From assembly GCA_009380005.1 (NCBI GenBank), contig WHSQ01000002.1, positions 89,619 through 127,810 of the forward strand: a stretch of DNA of 38,192 nucleotides. The letters run 5' to 3'. Shown piece after piece: positions 6,594 through 17,261 of the stretch; the first letter of the stretch is position 1; every line of letters starts with the position of its first letter. The notes under the pieces are model-generated. The model was given only the letters and a program-made list of their open reading frames with translations. It made no database searches and was not told where the DNA came from. Both the position numbers and the translations under genes were made by a program. This stretch comes from Actinomycetota bacterium (GTDB taxonomy: Bacteria; Actinomycetota; CADDZG01; WHSQ01).

Positions 6594-6599
6594 GCTTCG

Positions 6600-7055
6600 A
6601 TGGACGAACCCAGCGTGCAGGATCGACTGAATCCCAACGGCATGTGCTTCGGTTGCGGCTCGGCCAACGAGCAGGGTCTCCAGTTGAAGAGCTTCGTCGT
6701 CGACGACACGAGCCTCGAAGCGACGTGGGCGCCACAGCCGCACCACCTCGCGTTCCCCGGCATCCTGAACGGCGGCATCATCGGCACGCTGCTGGATTGC
6801 CACTCGACGATCACCTCGTGGTGGTCGTTCCTTCAACGATTCCCCGACGAACCGCCCTACGCGCTTACGGCCGACTACACGATCAGGCTCCTGAAGCCGA
6901 CCCCAATCGACGCGCCGGTACATCTCACGGCGAGAGTGGTCGATCTATCAGACCGCCGCGCCACCGTCGAAGGCTCCTTAACCGTCGACGGCGAAGAGAC
7001 CGCAACATCCACCGGCCTCTTCATCCGCCCCAAGAAACCCTTCCCACTGAAGTAG
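6600..7055 (+). CDS. PaaI-family hotdog thioesterase
   Basis: A 151-residue single hotdog-fold protein of the PaaI/YiiD acyl-CoA thioesterase group. The N-terminal CFGCG element (residues 16-20) is common in this subgroup. The catalytic region reads HHLAFPGILNGGIIGTLLDCH (about 48-68), corresponding to the H-x-G-x-x-x-G-G-x-x-x-x-x-x-D helix of the family. The second half is the usual beta-sheet core ending in RPKKPFPLK. Such enzymes hydrolyse acyl-CoA thioesters in the cytoplasm; the acyl chain is unknown. It follows the MFS gene by 9 bp but has its own leaderless-type -10 box, so it can be expressed separately. Confidence 0.88.
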   Translation: MDEPSVQDRLNPNGMCFGCGSANEQGLQLKSFVVDDTSLEATWAPQPHHLAFPGILNGGIIGTLLDCHSTITSWWSFLQRFPDEPPYALTADYTIRLLKPTPIDAPVHLTARVVDLSDRRATVEGSLTVDGEETATSTGLFIRPKKPFPLK

Positions 7056-7197
7056 GAGGTCAGATCCACTCCGGGTACGGGATCAGCAGTCATCGGTGGC
7101 GCGGCGCGGGAGTGTGTCTCGGAGTGCGTCTCGCAGGCGAGTAGCGCCACCTCGCCCAGCCCCGCGGGTCGGTGGCCGGAGAGACCGCGGTCTGGAA

Positions 7198-7542
7198 CTA
7201 GGCCGCGTTCTGTTTGCAGCTCACGCAGAGGGTGGCGCGCGGCCGTGCTTCGAGGCGCTCGGGCGAGATCTCCTTGCCGCAACGCGCGCAGCGACCGTAG
7301 GTGCCGTCCGCTATGCGACCGAGCGCGGCGACGATCTCCGCGTGGGTCTGTTGCAGCCCCTCCACCAGGGACAGCAGCTCCGATCGCTCGGCCGTGACCT
7401 GGGCAGAATCGGCGAAGCCCCCCTGAGGCATGTCGATCTGGTCGCCCTCCACCGTGGCGCCCTGATCGGCGAGGCGTTGCTCGACCGTGGCTCGTTCCGC
7501 CTCGAGTTGTTGTTTGATGCGCGCTAGCGTTGCTTTGTCCAT
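7198..7542 (-). CDS. TraR/DksA-type zinc-finger protein
   Basis: A 114-residue DksA/TraR-family protein. The N-terminal 75 residues form a coiled-coil hairpin, and a four-cysteine zinc finger follows (C85, C88, C106, C109). Members bind in the RNA polymerase secondary channel or act in related roles. Actinobacterial relatives are often called DksA-like but lack the acidic coiled-coil tip of E. coli DksA; here the tip region carries EGDQIDMPQGG. The ATG start at 7540-7542 has GAGGGGGAT just upstream. It sits 18 bp after xerD and is the last gene of the long minus-strand run. The role is inferred from the family; no specific target is visible. Confidence 0.9.
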   Translation of the reverse strand: MDKATLARIKQQLEAERATVEQRLADQGATVEGDQIDMPQGGFADSAQVTAERSELLSLVEGLQQTHAEIVAALGRIADGTYGRCARCGKEISPERLEARPRATLCVSCKQNAA

Positions 7543-7560
7543 ATCCCCCTCGATAGGCAG

Positions 7561-8523
7561 TCAGGCCCGGGCCCGTGGGTGCGAGGACATGTAGACCTCG
7601 CGCAATCGCCTGTCACTGACCAGCGTGTACACCTGCGTAGTGGAGAGGCTGGCGTGACCCAGCAGCTCCTGTACCACCCTGATGTCCGCACCGGCGTCCA
7701 GCATGTGAGTGGCGAAGGAATGCCTCAGCGTGTGAGGCGACACCTGCCGCTCCAGTCCGGCGACCCCAGCGTACCCCTTCAGGATCTTCCAGCATCCCTG
7801 CCGGCTCAGGCGTTGCCCCCGGGCGTTGAGGAAGAGAGCTCCTCGTGACGAGCGCTTGGAACGCTTGTTCAGATCGGCCCTCACGCCGGTCAGATAGCGC
7901 TCCACGGCACGACGCGCCTGCCGTCCGACGGGAACGCGCCGTCCCTTGCCTCCCTTGCCGGAGCGAACCAGCACGCTCCCTTCATCCAGGTCGAGGTCGT
8001 CGACGTCCAAACCGACGAGCTCCGATATACGAAGGCCGGAGCCGTAGAGCGTCTCCAGGATCGCGCGGTCCCGCAGGCCCAGCTTCTCGTCGCTCGGCGA
8101 CGCGATGAGACGTTCAACCTCTTCCAGGCTGATCGCTTTCGGGATCGCCTTGGGTCTCTTGGGGGAGCCTACGGTCGCGGTCGGGTCGGTCGCCACGTGC
8201 TCCTCCCCCACCGCGAAACGATAGAAGGAACGCAGCGCTACGAGGGCTCGCGCTGCGGACGAGGGAGCGAAGGGCTTCGACGCCGGGTGACGTCCGGCTC
8301 GCAAGCGTTCCAAGAAATCCGTCACGTCGTCCGGGGTCGCGCGTCTTGGGATCCGCCCTTCCGCTCGACAGAACTCCCGCCACAGGTTGAGGTCCCGCCG
8401 GTACGCCGCGATCGTGTTCTGCGACAAGCCCTTCTCGAACTCGACGTAGGAGAGGAACTCGTCGATCCACCGGTCGATCGCGGCGCCGCCCGGGCTCCCC
8501 CGGGGCGCCGGCGCGGCGCTCAT
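7561..8523 (-). CDS. xerD: Tyrosine recombinase XerD
   Basis: A 320-residue site-specific tyrosine recombinase that, with XerC, resolves chromosome dimers at dif. A SAM-like N-terminal core-binding domain (about 15-105) precedes the catalytic domain. The catalytic residues are all present: R165 in GSGLRISEL, K190 in GKGGKGR, H264 and R267 in HTLRH, H290 in LLGH and the nucleophile Y299. The start is ATG at 8521-8523, one base after the ald stop (TGA-C-ATG); a longer open frame runs upstream inside ald but has no family similarity. The position between pyrG and parA/scpA matches mycobacteria, supporting XerD over XerC or an integrase. Confidence 0.95.
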   Translation of the reverse strand: MSAAPAPRGSPGGAAIDRWIDEFLSYVEFEKGLSQNTIAAYRRDLNLWREFCRAEGRIPRRATPDDVTDFLERLRAGRHPASKPFAPSSAARALVALRSFYRFAVGEEHVATDPTATVGSPKRPKAIPKAISLEEVERLIASPSDEKLGLRDRAILETLYGSGLRISELVGLDVDDLDLDEGSVLVRSGKGGKGRRVPVGRQARRAVERYLTGVRADLNKRSKRSSRGALFLNARGQRLSRQGCWKILKGYAGVAGLERQVSPHTLRHSFATHMLDAGADIRVVQELLGHASLSTTQVYTLVSDRRLREVYMSSHPRARA

Positions 8524-8524
8524 G

Positions 8525-9637
8525 TCAGACCAGATCGTCCAACGAGGTGAAGTCCATGGAATGCGCCTCCGCAACGGGTTCGAAGACCAGTCCACCCTTG
8601 TGAGTGTTGACGCCCTTGGCCAGCGCCGGATCATCGGCGATCGCCTGCGCGAAGCCCTTCTCGGCCAGCGCCACGATGTACGGCAGGGTGGCGTTCGTCA
8701 GGCCGTAAGTGCTGGTGTTCGGCACCGCGCCCGGCATGTTGCCGACGCAGTAATGCACCACGTCATGTACGACGTAGGTCGGGTTCGAGTGCGTCGTCAT
8801 GTGGGAAGTCTCCGAGCAGCCGCCTTGATCGACGGAGATGTCCACGAATACCGATCCCGGCTTCATGGAGGCGATGGTCTCCTCGGTTATCACCTTGGGA
8901 GCGCGGGCACCGGGGACGAGCACCGCTCCGATGACGAGGTCCGCAGACGCCACCGTCTCCTCCACCGCGAGCCGGTTCGAAGCCAGCGTCAGGATCTTTC
9001 CCTGGTGGATGCGGTCGATGTCTCGAAGCTTGTTGATGTTCTTATCGAGGCAGATCGCTTCTGCCTCCATGCCTTGCGCTATCCACGCCGCGTTCATGCC
9101 TGCCATGCCGGCCCCTATCACGACCACGCGGCCCGGCCGGACCCCCGAGACGCCGCCCAGCAGCACCCCCCGGCCCCCGTTCTCGCGCTCCAGGAAGTTC
9201 GCGCCGACCTGGGGAGCCATGCGCCCGGCGACCTCGCTCATCGGGGCGAGCAGAGGCAGGGACCGGTCCGGCAGCTCCACCGTCTCGTAGGCGATCGCCG
9301 TGGTCTCGCTCTCGAGCAGGCGCCGGGTCAGCGCTTCGGCCGCGGCCAGATGCAGGTACGTGAACAGGATCAAACCCGGCCGCAGGCGGTGGAGCTCCTC
9401 GGCGATCGGTTCCTTGACCTTGAGGACCAGCTCGGCCGTCGCCCAGACCTCGTCGGCGGCTTCCAGGACCTTGGCTCCCGCACGCTCGAAGTCGCCATCC
9501 TCGATGGAAGACCCCGCCCCTGCGGCTCTCTCGATGAAGACCTCGTGGCCGCCCACGGCAAGCTCGCGCACCCCGGCCGGCGTGATGGCGACGCGGTACT
9601 CGTTGTCCTTGAGCTCGCGCGGTACCCCGACCTTCAT
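8525..9637 (-). CDS. ald: Alanine dehydrogenase
   Basis: The cytoplasmic NAD-dependent enzyme interconverts L-alanine and pyruvate plus ammonia. The 370-residue length is exactly as expected. Numbering agrees with characterised enzymes: K75 in KVKEP, H96 in YLHLA and D270 in ISVDQGG are the catalytic residues, and the Rossmann loop [10 protein letters not shown] begins near 175. The N terminus [17 protein letters not shown] is family-typical, so the ATG start is secure. It lies between pyrG (36-bp gap) and xerD (1-bp gap). In mycobacteria this position holds a NUDIX gene rather than ald, so the neighbourhood is rearranged here. It may supply alanine for peptidoglycan or recycle it as a nitrogen source. 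Confidence 0.97.
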   Translation of the reverse strand: MKVGVPRELKDNEYRVAITPAGVRELAVGGHEVFIERAAGAGSSIEDGDFERAGAKVLEAADEVWATAELVLKVKEPIAEELHRLRPGLILFTYLHLAAAEALTRRLLESETTAIAYETVELPDRSLPLLAPMSEVAGRMAPQVGANFLERENGGRGVLLGGVSGVRPGRVVVIGAGMAGMNAAWIAQGMEAEAICLDKNINKLRDIDRIHQGKILTLASNRLAVEETVASADLVIGAVLVPGARAPKVITEETIASMKPGSVFVDISVDQGGCSETSHMTTHSNPTYVVHDVVHYCVGNMPGAVPNTSTYGLTNATLPYIVALAEKGFAQAIADDPALAKGVNTHKGGLVFEPVAEAHSMDFTSLDDLV

Positions 9638-9673
9638 GGGTAGACCCTATCCAACGAGATCGACGAGCCGGGA

Positions 9674-11464
<1,791 letters not shown>

Positions 11465-11506
11465 CTACGCGGCGGGCGCATTACCGGCTCGAAACCTTCG
11501 CGTTTC

Positions 11507-12361
11507 CTATTCCGGCGGGTGCCGGCCCAGGCGATCGAAGGCTGCGAGGGCCGGGGTGCTCTCGATTACCTTCGAGAAGGACCACCTCTCCGATGCCGCA
11601 TTCAGGGCGAGCAGCAAGACCATCGTCGCGACCCGGGCCGGCTCGTCCATCGCCAGGGCCAGGCCCAGGCCCAGAACCGCCCCCAGGGGGTTGGCCCCCG
11701 CATCGCCCAGCATCGCCTTCTCCCCGAGGTCGCTCGGCAGCACGGCGGCCAACGAACCGAGCAGGGCGGCCGTTGCGACCGTCCAATCGTCGGGAGCCAG
11801 CAGCACCGGCGCGATCGCCAGAAGCAACGAGACCTTCCCGGCCCGGCCCGGGGCCCGATCGAGCAGGTTGACGAGGTTGGCCGTGAGCGCCACGATCGCG
11901 GCGATCTCCAGCACGGGTCTCCACCCGTCCGCGACCAGAGCTCCCGCCGCCACCCCGGAAACGGCCCCGACCAGCATCTTCACGACTCCGCCCGTCAACC
12001 TCCCGCGCCGTGCGGCTCCCAGGTGACCGCCGAAACCGCGCGCCGGCTCGTCGCCCCGTCGATCGTCGATCGAACCTGCGACGTACATCACGACGATCAA
12101 GAGACCGGCCGCCAGCCCTATCGAACCGATCCGGCCGGCTTCCCATCCCGTGGATCCCACCGCCACGACGAAGAACATCCCGCACATCGCCCCGAAGACC
12201 ATCGGGCTACCCAAGATCGCGGGGACGTGCCGCCCCGAGACGTTCACGCGCATGAGAGTCACGGGTGGTGCCGCGAGACGTAGTCGAAGCAGGATACGAG
12301 CCACCGCTCCACCTATGACGGCGGCCGCGAGGACCGTCACGAAGGCATCCGACCCCATCAT
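11507..12361 (-). CDS. Short MraY/WecA-like membrane protein
   Basis: A 284-residue multi-helix membrane protein resembling the MraY/WecA polyprenyl-phosphate glycosyl-1-phosphate transferases, which attach a sugar phosphate to a lipid carrier. Family-like motifs are the Asp pair in GSIDDRRGD (99-100), NLLD (165-168, where MraY has N-x-x-D-G) and LGDAGANPLG (218-227, the MGDxG element). It is shorter than the usual 320-360 residues and I see no clear C-terminal HHH-type motif, so activity is uncertain. Its ATG (12359-12361) overlaps the upstream stop by 4 nt (ATGA), coupling it to the phosphatase-fold membrane gene. Likely a lipid-linked sugar step paired with the GT4 gene in the same run; it could be a divergent, non-catalytic relative. 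Confidence 0.72.
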   Translation of the reverse strand: MMGSDAFVTVLAAAVIGGAVARILLRLRLAAPPVTLMRVNVSGRHVPAILGSPMVFGAMCGMFFVVAVGSTGWEAGRIGSIGLAAGLLIVVMYVAGSIDDRRGDEPARGFGGHLGAARRGRLTGGVVKMLVGAVSGVAAGALVADGWRPVLEIAAIVALTANLVNLLDRAPGRAGKVSLLLAIAPVLLAPDDWTVATAALLGSLAAVLPSDLGEKAMLGDAGANPLGAVLGLGLALAMDEPARVATMVLLLALNAASERWSFSKVIESTPALAAFDRLGRHPPE

Positions 12362-14556
12362 GCCGAGCCTCCCTCGGCCAGGTCTGCCCCTCGCTCCAGG
12401 GACAGATGGATGAACAAGGCGAACGGAACGATGAACGACAGCATCAAGGCCGGGATCACGATGCCCGAGTCGTTCACGAAGAAGCCGATCACCGACAGGA
12501 TCAGGGCGGAGATGAGACCCGCCCTCAGACGGGGATGGGTGATGGCGAGCCGGTCCCACCGACCGCGGGGCCGAAGGAAGAGCCAGCCGATCAACAACAG
12601 CGCGAAGGGAACCAGGTACGTCCAGATCGTGTTCGTGAACACTCGAAGGTTGGTTCGCACCTTACGCACCACGGTGTCCAGGAAGACGTCGATACCTCGC
12701 GTGGTTACATCCTCGTAGAGGCGCGCAAGGTGCGTGCGACTGTCTTCGGGACGCGCGAGATCGACGGCGAGGAAGATGGCCAACGCCATCAGCATCGCTA
12801 GGACGCCGGTCAGCACGACCCTCCAGGTCGGCTTCCTCCCCGAGAGGAGCAACCACGCGAGACCGAGACCCGGGACGAGAGCGATTATCCCGCCGACATC
12901 GCTGCCCCACTGCGGCGCACCGTCGATCACGATCGTCACGAGGAACAGGAGGGCGACGACGATGAGGCTCAATGGTGCTCCCCTCCAGCGGTGAACGATC
13001 AGCGTTCCGGCTATGACGCAGGTCGCGGCGATGACCGAGTACGCGATGTTTCCGAAACCGGCGAACCGCCCCGCCACGATCGGTGAGTAACTGAACACCG
13101 TGTTCAATTGGAGTTGAGCGCCGGTCACCCCGTCCACCAACAGCAACAACAGGGTGGCCGCGGACAAGAGCAACAGACGATCCAGGGGGCCGCGTGCTAT
13201 CAGCCACGCGATACCGACCAACGCGGCGTCCACGCCTATCAGGATCGCCGAGAAGCCGACGAAACCCAGGGCGTTCTGCTCCATCAGCCCCATCAGATAG
13301 GTCGACGCCGGCAACGCCACGACCGCCAGCGTGGCGAACTCCAGCAGCCGGCCCCCGACGCCCGCGGCCAGCACGTGCTCCCGCCTCGTCATCAGCAACC
13401 ACAGGATCAGGACGTAAACGATCACCTGGAAGATCACGAAGATCGTCGATACCGGTGTGCGAACGCGGTCGATGAAGACCGCCTCGTCGTCGAGCTCCCG
13501 CGCGTGGTGGAACACATCGTCATCGACCGGCGCGATGGCCGTGAAGGACCGACCCAGCATCGAAGGCGGACGCTCGACCCCCTGCTGTTCCAGGATCGTG
13601 GGGGCGACGTCCGGCAGGGTCACTATGCCGGATCGTCCGGTCGACGGAGACACCAGAGATCGCCCCGCCGGGAATCGCGGTCCCGCAGCGAGCACGACGC
13701 CGAAGTGGACCGCCGGATCCCAGGCGGGAGACGTCGGGGAGACGATCAGCAACAGATCACGATCGAGATCCAGCTGCGCGGCGGTCTCTCCCAAGAGCTC
13801 ATCCGCCGCCAGCAGCGCGTCCCGCCGTTCCTCGGGCAGGGGGCGGCCCTGGACGGCCTCCAATTCGTCCACGCGGGTCAGGTCGCCATGCTCGATGAAG
13901 GTGACGGAGCATCGGAGCGCCAGCGCGGCGTCGATCGCCTCTCGGATGGCCCCGTCATCGGTCGAGACTCCGAACGGTCGAGTCGGGTCCGAACGCAGGA
14001 GCCCTGCATCCACGGCGGCCGTCGCGATCCCTGATGGATCCGTCGCCGACAACAGCGTCCATCGCCCGTGGCCGATCGGCGTGGGAGGGTCCAGGCCGAG
14101 GTCTCCGTTACCGATCGCGATGACCGGCGGCCCGAGCGCGTCGGCGAGCGCGCCCGGTACCGCGTCGTAGGTCGCTTGATCGGCCAGAGCGCGCACTTCG
14201 TCCATGCCGCCCACCCTCACCGTTTCGAGCCGACCGTCGCCGGCATCGCCGCCGGGGCCCAGCGATTCTCCGCCCCCGGTCGTGCGGCCCCCATCCATGC
14301 GCGTACCGGCGCCCAGGGTGACGTAGCCCGAGGCCAGCGATGTGCGAGACGAATTCGTCCTCACCGACATGGACCCGGCCGCGCCCCGCTCGGCGAGCTC
14401 CGACATCCGGGGCGGCCGGAACCGATCGACGTCGTGCCACGTCGTGCCCGGCAGGGTGAACACCACGACCCGAGCGCAGCTCTGGGCCCCGGCGGATCCC
14501 GCGGGCAACGCCAGCGCCAGGACGATGCCGGCCAGGATCACCGCGGACCTACGCAC
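12358..14556 (-). CDS. Alkaline-phosphatase-fold domain fused to a polytopic membrane domain
   Basis: A 732-residue fusion. A signal-type helix (residues 1-24, ending AGAQS) leads to an extracytoplasmic domain of about 330 residues that reads like an alkaline-phosphatase/sulfatase fold: an opening strand VVVFTLPGTTW, a Ser/Thr-rich turn TNSSRTSLASGY, and LPDVAPTILEQQGV, the usual C-terminal element. Residues 360-720 hold roughly ten membrane helices. The Asp that normally begins the metal site in the first strand (xDG) is absent, and no SDHG motif is seen, so the domain may be inactive or act differently. The GTG start at 14554-14556 overlaps the GT4 gene end by 8 nt; the stop overlaps the MraY-like start. 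The setting suggests envelope polymer transfer or transport. No specific function is assigned. Confidence 0.7.
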   Translation of the reverse strand: MRRSAVILAGIVLALALPAGSAGAQSCARVVVFTLPGTTWHDVDRFRPPRMSELAERGAAGSMSVRTNSSRTSLASGYVTLGAGTRMDGGRTTGGGESLGPGGDAGDGRLETVRVGGMDEVRALADQATYDAVPGALADALGPPVIAIGNGDLGLDPPTPIGHGRWTLLSATDPSGIATAAVDAGLLRSDPTRPFGVSTDDGAIREAIDAALALRCSVTFIEHGDLTRVDELEAVQGRPLPEERRDALLAADELLGETAAQLDLDRDLLLIVSPTSPAWDPAVHFGVVLAAGPRFPAGRSLVSPSTGRSGIVTLPDVAPTILEQQGVERPPSMLGRSFTAIAPVDDDVFHHARELDDEAVFIDRVRTPVSTIFVIFQVIVYVLILWLLMTRREHVLAAGVGGRLLEFATLAVVALPASTYLMGLMEQNALGFVGFSAILIGVDAALVGIAWLIARGPLDRLLLLSAATLLLLLVDGVTGAQLQLNTVFSYSPIVAGRFAGFGNIAYSVIAATCVIAGTLIVHRWRGAPLSLIVVALLFLVTIVIDGAPQWGSDVGGIIALVPGLGLAWLLLSGRKPTWRVVLTGVLAMLMALAIFLAVDLARPEDSRTHLARLYEDVTTRGIDVFLDTVVRKVRTNLRVFTNTIWTYLVPFALLLIGWLFLRPRGRWDRLAITHPRLRAGLISALILSVIGFFVNDSGIVIPALMLSFIVPFALFIHLSLERGADLAEGGSA

Positions 14557-15652
14557 CCGCCGCCTCCCGGTAGACGGTTCTCAACCGGTCCAGCATCCGC
14601 TCGGTGGAGAACCTATCGTCGAGCCGAGCCTTGGCCGCCTTCGCGTACCGGCGGGCACCTTCCGGCGAAGCGAGGACGTGAGACAAGGCATCGGCGAGCG
14701 CGACGGGTTTGTTCGGCGGTACGAGGCGGCCGGATACCCGGTCCTCTACGAGCTCGGGCAGCCCACCCACCGCCGTGGCGACGACGGGAGCGCCAAGGCT
14801 TATGGCTTCCTGGGCGGCGAGCGGGATGCCCTCCCAGACGGACGACAGAGCGAACACATCTCCTGCCGCGATCTGATCCGCCGGGTTGGGGGTGAAGCCC
14901 ACCCATCGGACGCGCTCCGCGATCCCGAGCTCGTCGGCCAGTGATCTGAGCTTGTCCTCCAACGCTCCCTTGCCCACGACCGCGAGATAGACGTCCGGCG
15001 ACAAGAGACTCAGTGCGCGGAGAAGGACGTGCAACGCCTTCTGCGGGTCGAGACGTGACACGGTAACTATGAGCGGAGCCGCGATAGGTACGTCGAGTGA
15101 GGAGCGCACCTCGGCGCGCTCACGGTTCACCTCGGGCTTCTCTCCGATGCCCAGGTAGAGCACCTCTATCTTCGAGCTCTGCTTGCGGGCGACTCGCCGC
15201 AGATGAACGCCTATCTGTTCCGAGACTGCGAAGGTCTTGAAGCTCTGCCACACCGCAAGCGGCTCGGACCAGCGGTAGGCAACGGATCTGATCGTCCCCG
15301 CTATCTCCGGCCGGACGAGGTTGTGCACCGTCACCAGCGTGGGGATGTCGAGTCGCCGTGCAGCACGTGCGGAGTCCGTCGCTGCTCGCAGCCCGTGAGC
15401 GTGGATCACGTCGTAATGGCCGTCACCGAGCAGACCGCTTAGAGCGTCGATGGCCGAGCGATGACCACGCAGGGCGCCGCGCGGGATCGTCACCTCCAAC
15501 GGCGCCTTCGGCATCTCGACCGGGAGATCGGGTGGTGCCGCGACATCCACTTCGAAGTCATCGTCGCCGTCGAGTGCTTCCGTTACTTGCGCCACGTGGC
15601 GCGCGATACCACCGGCCGAGTGAGATAGGACCTGCAACACCCGTATGGTCAT
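14549..15652 (-). CDS. GT4-family glycosyltransferase
   Basis: A 367-residue GT-B fold retaining glycosyltransferase. The N-terminal half starts [19 protein letters not shown] (glycine loop of the acceptor domain). The C-terminal half carries [16 protein letters not shown] and the donor-site EX7E motif in [11 protein letters not shown] followed by [16 protein letters not shown], typical for GT4 enzymes that use nucleotide-sugar donors. The start is ATG at 15650-15652, overlapping the murJ stop by 4 nt; the longer open frame has no family similarity. With murJ upstream and the phosphatase-fold and MraY-like genes downstream, it probably builds a lipid-linked glycan on the cytoplasmic side. Sugar and acceptor unknown. 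Confidence 0.9.
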   Translation of the reverse strand: MTIRVLQVLSHSAGGIARHVAQVTEALDGDDDFEVDVAAPPDLPVEMPKAPLEVTIPRGALRGHRSAIDALSGLLGDGHYDVIHAHGLRAATDSARAARRLDIPTLVTVHNLVRPEIAGTIRSVAYRWSEPLAVWQSFKTFAVSEQIGVHLRRVARKQSSKIEVLYLGIGEKPEVNRERAEVRSSLDVPIAAPLIVTVSRLDPQKALHVLLRALSLLSPDVYLAVVGKGALEDKLRSLADELGIAERVRWVGFTPNPADQIAAGDVFALSSVWEGIPLAAQEAISLGAPVVATAVGGLPELVEDRVSGRLVPPNKPVALADALSHVLASPEGARRYAKAAKARLDDRFSTERMLDRLRTVYREAAGA

Positions 15653-17259
15653 CCTCGCCCTCGTCCGAACGCTGCCCGGAGGGACACCAGCTCGTCCGAG
15701 CGCCGCCATCTCATGAGCCCGAGGTACACCGCAGACCCCACGAGGGCGATCGCCGCGACCGCCAGGGCGGAGCCGCCCTTCCCGGCATCCGGGGTGACCG
15801 CGGCTGCGGCGATCATGCCGATGGTCGCAAACGCGCCGATCCCGGCTGCCCGCAGGGCGGAGTCCCTAAGGGCGGCTCCCCCGCCCGTGCCCACGCGCAT
15901 GCGCAGCGCTCGGGACAGCAGCACGGCTCCGATGACCGACGCGGCCGAGTGGGCCGCAGCGAGGGCCGGTACTTCCCATCCCTCGGGTGCGGCGAAGAAC
16001 GCAACCGCGCCCCCCACGCTCGAGACCGCAACCGTGATCAGGTTGATCAGCGCCGGTGTCTTCGTATCGCTCAACGCGTAGAACCCACGGGTGAGCACGA
16101 GGAAGATCGAATACGTGGGCAACCCGATGGCGAATGCGGCGAGCGTGCGGGCGATCAGGTCGGTCCCTTCGACGGTCATGGCACCGTTGTTCAACCCGAG
16201 CTCCAAGAGGGGGCCCGCGGCGGCGACCAAGAACCCCGCGATCGGCACGAGCAGGAACAGCAGCATCCGAAGGCCTTCCCTCATCCGGATCCCCACCTCC
16301 TGGAGCTCACCTTTCACCGCGTGCTCGGACATCTCGGGGAAGAGCACGTGGAATACGGGCACGCCGAACAATGCGTGCGGGAGGTAGAAGAAGGTGTAGG
16401 CCCACTGGTACGCGGCGACGCCACCTTCGACCCTGTTCGCCAACACGAGGACGACGATCAGCCCCGCCTGGTAGCCCCCCGCGTAGCTGAGCGCCCAAAC
16501 GCCCAGACGCATGGCGCGCCTGACCGCAGGGTGACGCCGGTCCGGATCGAAGCGGAACCTCCATCCGAGCCGGCGCAGTTCCGGGATCAGACAAACGGTC
16601 ATGGCCACGACGCCGGCCGTCGTACCGGCCCCCAGCACGAAGATCTCGGCCCCCGTTATCGACGTCACGGACGGAGCCCCCGAGCGCATCGCCGCGTACC
16701 CGAGATAGACGGCGATCACGACGACGTTATTGAAGATGGGAGCGATCGCCGCCGTGGCGAATCGGCGATGCGCATGGAGGGCACCCGTCATGATCATCCC
16801 CGCCCCGTAGAAGACGACCTGCGGAGCGAAGAGCCACAGGAAGCGAGTGCCGAGCGCGATCTCCTCCTCGCGCAGGGCGGAATCGGCCACGCCGATCGTG
16901 AGCAGCCGCATGATGAGGGGAGCGGCGAGGGCCAAGATCAACGCCACCGCGATGAGACCGACGAGAGCGACCGAGGTCAGCGCGTTCGCCGCCCTCCATC
17001 CCTCCCGGCTCCGGCCCCGGGTGATGTGTTCCACGAAGGTGGGAACGAACACCGAGGTAAGCACGCCGGCGGCCACGAGCTCGAACAACAGGTTGGGGGC
17101 GGTATTCGCCGTCTGGTAGGTGTTGGCGAGGAAGGTCGTGCCCATAGCCCCCGCCACGACGAGGACCCGCACGAAACCCGTGATCCGCGACAGGGCCGTC
17201 GCGGCCGTGATGACCGCAGCTCCGCGCGCCAACCCCGCCTGTCGCCGGCTATGGGTCAC
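15649..17259 (-). CDS. murJ: MurJ-type lipid II flippase
   Basis: A 536-residue MATE-like (MVF) transporter with about 14 membrane helices. MurJ moves lipid-linked peptidoglycan precursor across the membrane. Family features include the opening SRITGFVRVLVVAGAMG, then ANTYQTANTAPNLLFELVA with AGVLTSVFVPTF, and the second-half segments YLPHALFGVPVFHVLFPEMS and FYALSDTKTPALI. The start is GTG at 17257-17259, two bases after the steB stop; the N-terminal part of the longer open frame is antisense-like noise. Unlike mycobacterial MurJ, no kinase-like cytoplasmic extension is present. Since the genome may hold another copy elsewhere, this one could flip a different lipid-linked sugar made by the adjacent GT4 and MraY-like proteins. 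Confidence 0.92.
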   Translation of the reverse strand: MTHSRRQAGLARGAAVITAATALSRITGFVRVLVVAGAMGTTFLANTYQTANTAPNLLFELVAAGVLTSVFVPTFVEHITRGRSREGWRAANALTSVALVGLIAVALILALAAPLIMRLLTIGVADSALREEEIALGTRFLWLFAPQVVFYGAGMIMTGALHAHRRFATAAIAPIFNNVVVIAVYLGYAAMRSGAPSVTSITGAEIFVLGAGTTAGVVAMTVCLIPELRRLGWRFRFDPDRRHPAVRRAMRLGVWALSYAGGYQAGLIVVLVLANRVEGGVAAYQWAYTFFYLPHALFGVPVFHVLFPEMSEHAVKGELQEVGIRMREGLRMLLFLLVPIAGFLVAAAGPLLELGLNNGAMTVEGTDLIARTLAAFAIGLPTYSIFLVLTRGFYALSDTKTPALINLITVAVSSVGGAVAFFAAPEGWEVPALAAAHSAASVIGAVLLSRALRMRVGTGGGAALRDSALRAAGIGAFATIGMIAAAAVTPDAGKGGSALAVAAIALVGSAVYLGLMRWRRSDELVSLRAAFGRGRG

Positions 17260-17261
17260 GT

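Noticed and set aside
5162-7144. Open frame of 660 codons on the plus strand over the MFS and thioesterase genes
   Set aside because: It is the shifted-frame shadow of two well-supported genes and is highly Arg-rich.
7056-7197. Possible terminator or small gene between the thioesterase and DksA-type genes
   Set aside because: Only a short GACCGCGGTC palindrome is seen; no stable hairpin with a tail and no supported ORF.
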